From Butyricicoccus intestinisimiae (GTDB taxonomy: Bacteria; Bacillota; Clostridia; Oscillospirales; Butyricicoccaceae), in the NCBI RefSeq assembly GCF_018918345.1, contig NZ_JAHLQI010000001.1, positions 496,001-560,000 of the forward strand: DNA of 64,000 bases, in the 5' to 3' direction. The position numbers were made by a program, and so were the translations under genes. Below are positions 63,426 to 64,000 of the stretch, one piece after another. Under the pieces are notes generated by a model. That model worked only from the letters and a program-made list of their open reading frames with translations. It did no database searches and was not told the origin of the DNA. Numbering within the stretch: the first letter of the stretch is position 1; every line of letters starts with the position of its first letter.

Positions 63426-64000
63426 TTGAAAACATATTTAAAAATCCATCCGGATGACCTCGTTGCCGTCGCGCTGGCTCCGCTTTCTGCCGGAACCGTT
63501 GTCGAGATTCAAGACCAGACGGTAACATTAAAAGAGGACATCCCGCAGGGACACAAATTCGCACTTGCCGATATCCGTGCCGGAAAGCCTGTTATCAAGT
63601 ATGGTTCTCCAATCGGAGTTGCAAAAGAGGACATCCCATGCGGTGCATGGGTACACACACACAATATAAAGACAGGTCTGGGGGATCTTCTTACGTACAC
63701 CTACGAGTCAAACGGCATGCCGGTGACCCCGACGAATGAACTGTATTTTCAGGGCTATCGTCGCGCGGACGGCAAGGTTGGTGTTCGCAACGAGATCTGG
63801 ATTATTCCGACGGTCGGCTGCGTGAACAATGTTGCCGGCGCCATTGAGCGCCGCGCACAGGCACTGAAGACCGACAACATCGACAGCATCGCCGCCTTCC
63901 CGCATCCGTATGGCTGCTCTCAGATGGGCGACGATCAGGAAAACACCAGAAAGATTCTCGCAGATTTGATTCAGCATCCGAACGCCGGCGGCGTACTTGT
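63426..64000 (+). CDS. uxaA: altronate dehydratase (5' part)
   Basis: 191 codons seen, starting at TTG 63426 after GAGGAGA; continues beyond the window. N-terminal SAF domain (LKIHPDDLVAVALAPLSAG, IPQGHKFALADI, KYGSPIG) and the start of the catalytic domain (GYRRADGKVGVRNEIWIIPTVGCVNNVA, FPHPYGCSQMGDD) match UxaA. Dehydrates altronate to KDG, feeding kdgK and eda. No ATG suits the N-terminus, so TTG is the likely start. Confidence 0.93.
   Translation, partial: MKTYLKIHPDDLVAVALAPLSAGTVVEIQDQTVTLKEDIPQGHKFALADIRAGKPVIKYGSPIGVAKEDIPCGAWVHTHNIKTGLGDLLTYTYESNGMPVTPTNELYFQGYRRADGKVGVRNEIWIIPTVGCVNNVAGAIERRAQALKTDNIDSIAAFPHPYGCSQMGDDQENTRKILADLIQHPNAGGVL

Overview
The window looks like chromosome from an endospore-forming, probably gut-associated Clostridia member. 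Supporting signs are an alpha/beta-type small acid-soluble spore protein, an IreB regulator, an acpS-nnrD-GerS/YdcC-like-alr-ndoA locus, a B12-riboswitch unit, an SLH-anchored pectinase, and CCG used for essentially every proline in highly expressed genes such as pheS. Genus and species cannot be fixed from the sequence alone. I saw no prophage, transposase, rRNA or cas gene.

Layout. 1-3417: pyruvate carboxylase (minus strand, stop codon off the window). 3657-9534: a degenerate phosphoribosyltransferase-like gene, a CAT-like acyltransferase, a leucine-rich-repeat / VWA / MoxR-ATPase trio, and a DivPAP2 membrane protein. 9745-13808: Phe T-box leader, pheST, ireB. 13994-15680: tandem promoters with WalR-type half sites, then a small unknown gene and a secreted SH3-NlpC/P60 hydrolase. 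15800-18460: cobalamin riboswitch, Cys-rich small protein, LysR regulator, MetE-like methyltransferase. 18554-24358: phosphoketolase, URO-D-family methyltransferase, SASP, DUF1015 protein. 24351-28425: unknown protein, then the ndoA-alr-lipoprotein-nnrD-acpS operon. 28605-28978: four identical tRNA-Pro(CGG) genes. 29118-34558: trigger-factor-like chaperone without a ribosome-binding domain, HAD phosphatase, Nudix, cytidylate-kinase-like protein, two gene remnants, MATE exporter.

34705-38700 is a sugar or polyol PTS operon (SorE-type dehydrogenase, DeoR repressor, mannitol-family EIICBA) whose permease gene is split by an 8-bp tandem duplication. 38951-43532 is a TPP-riboswitch-controlled thiamine salvage operon (thiD, YkoE-YkoD-YkoC ECF transporter, tenA). 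43613-49716 is the most unusual block: a PRD regulator with degenerate phosphorylation sites, divergent from an operon for an altered HPr, a D-2-hydroxyacid dehydrogenase, an archaeal-type (type II) GAPDH and an archaeal-type phosphoglycerate kinase; both glycolytic enzymes differ from their families near expected substrate-contact motifs. 50335-50929 holds three type I-C-like CRISPR repeats without cas genes, two of which bracket a one-gene cassette. 51068-53269 holds an M20 peptidase and a 3-hydroxyacyl-CoA dehydrogenase.

53440-64000 is a hexuronate/pectin locus: SLH-anchored GH28 polygalacturonase, kdgK, eda, uxaC, a TRAP transporter (dctMQP) and a LacI regulator on the minus strand, divergent from uxaA (cut by the window end). 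Two identical 14-bp operator-like sites lie just downstream of the two divergent promoters. Together these genes would cut surface pectin, import galacturonate or glucuronate, and convert it to pyruvate and glyceraldehyde 3-phosphate.
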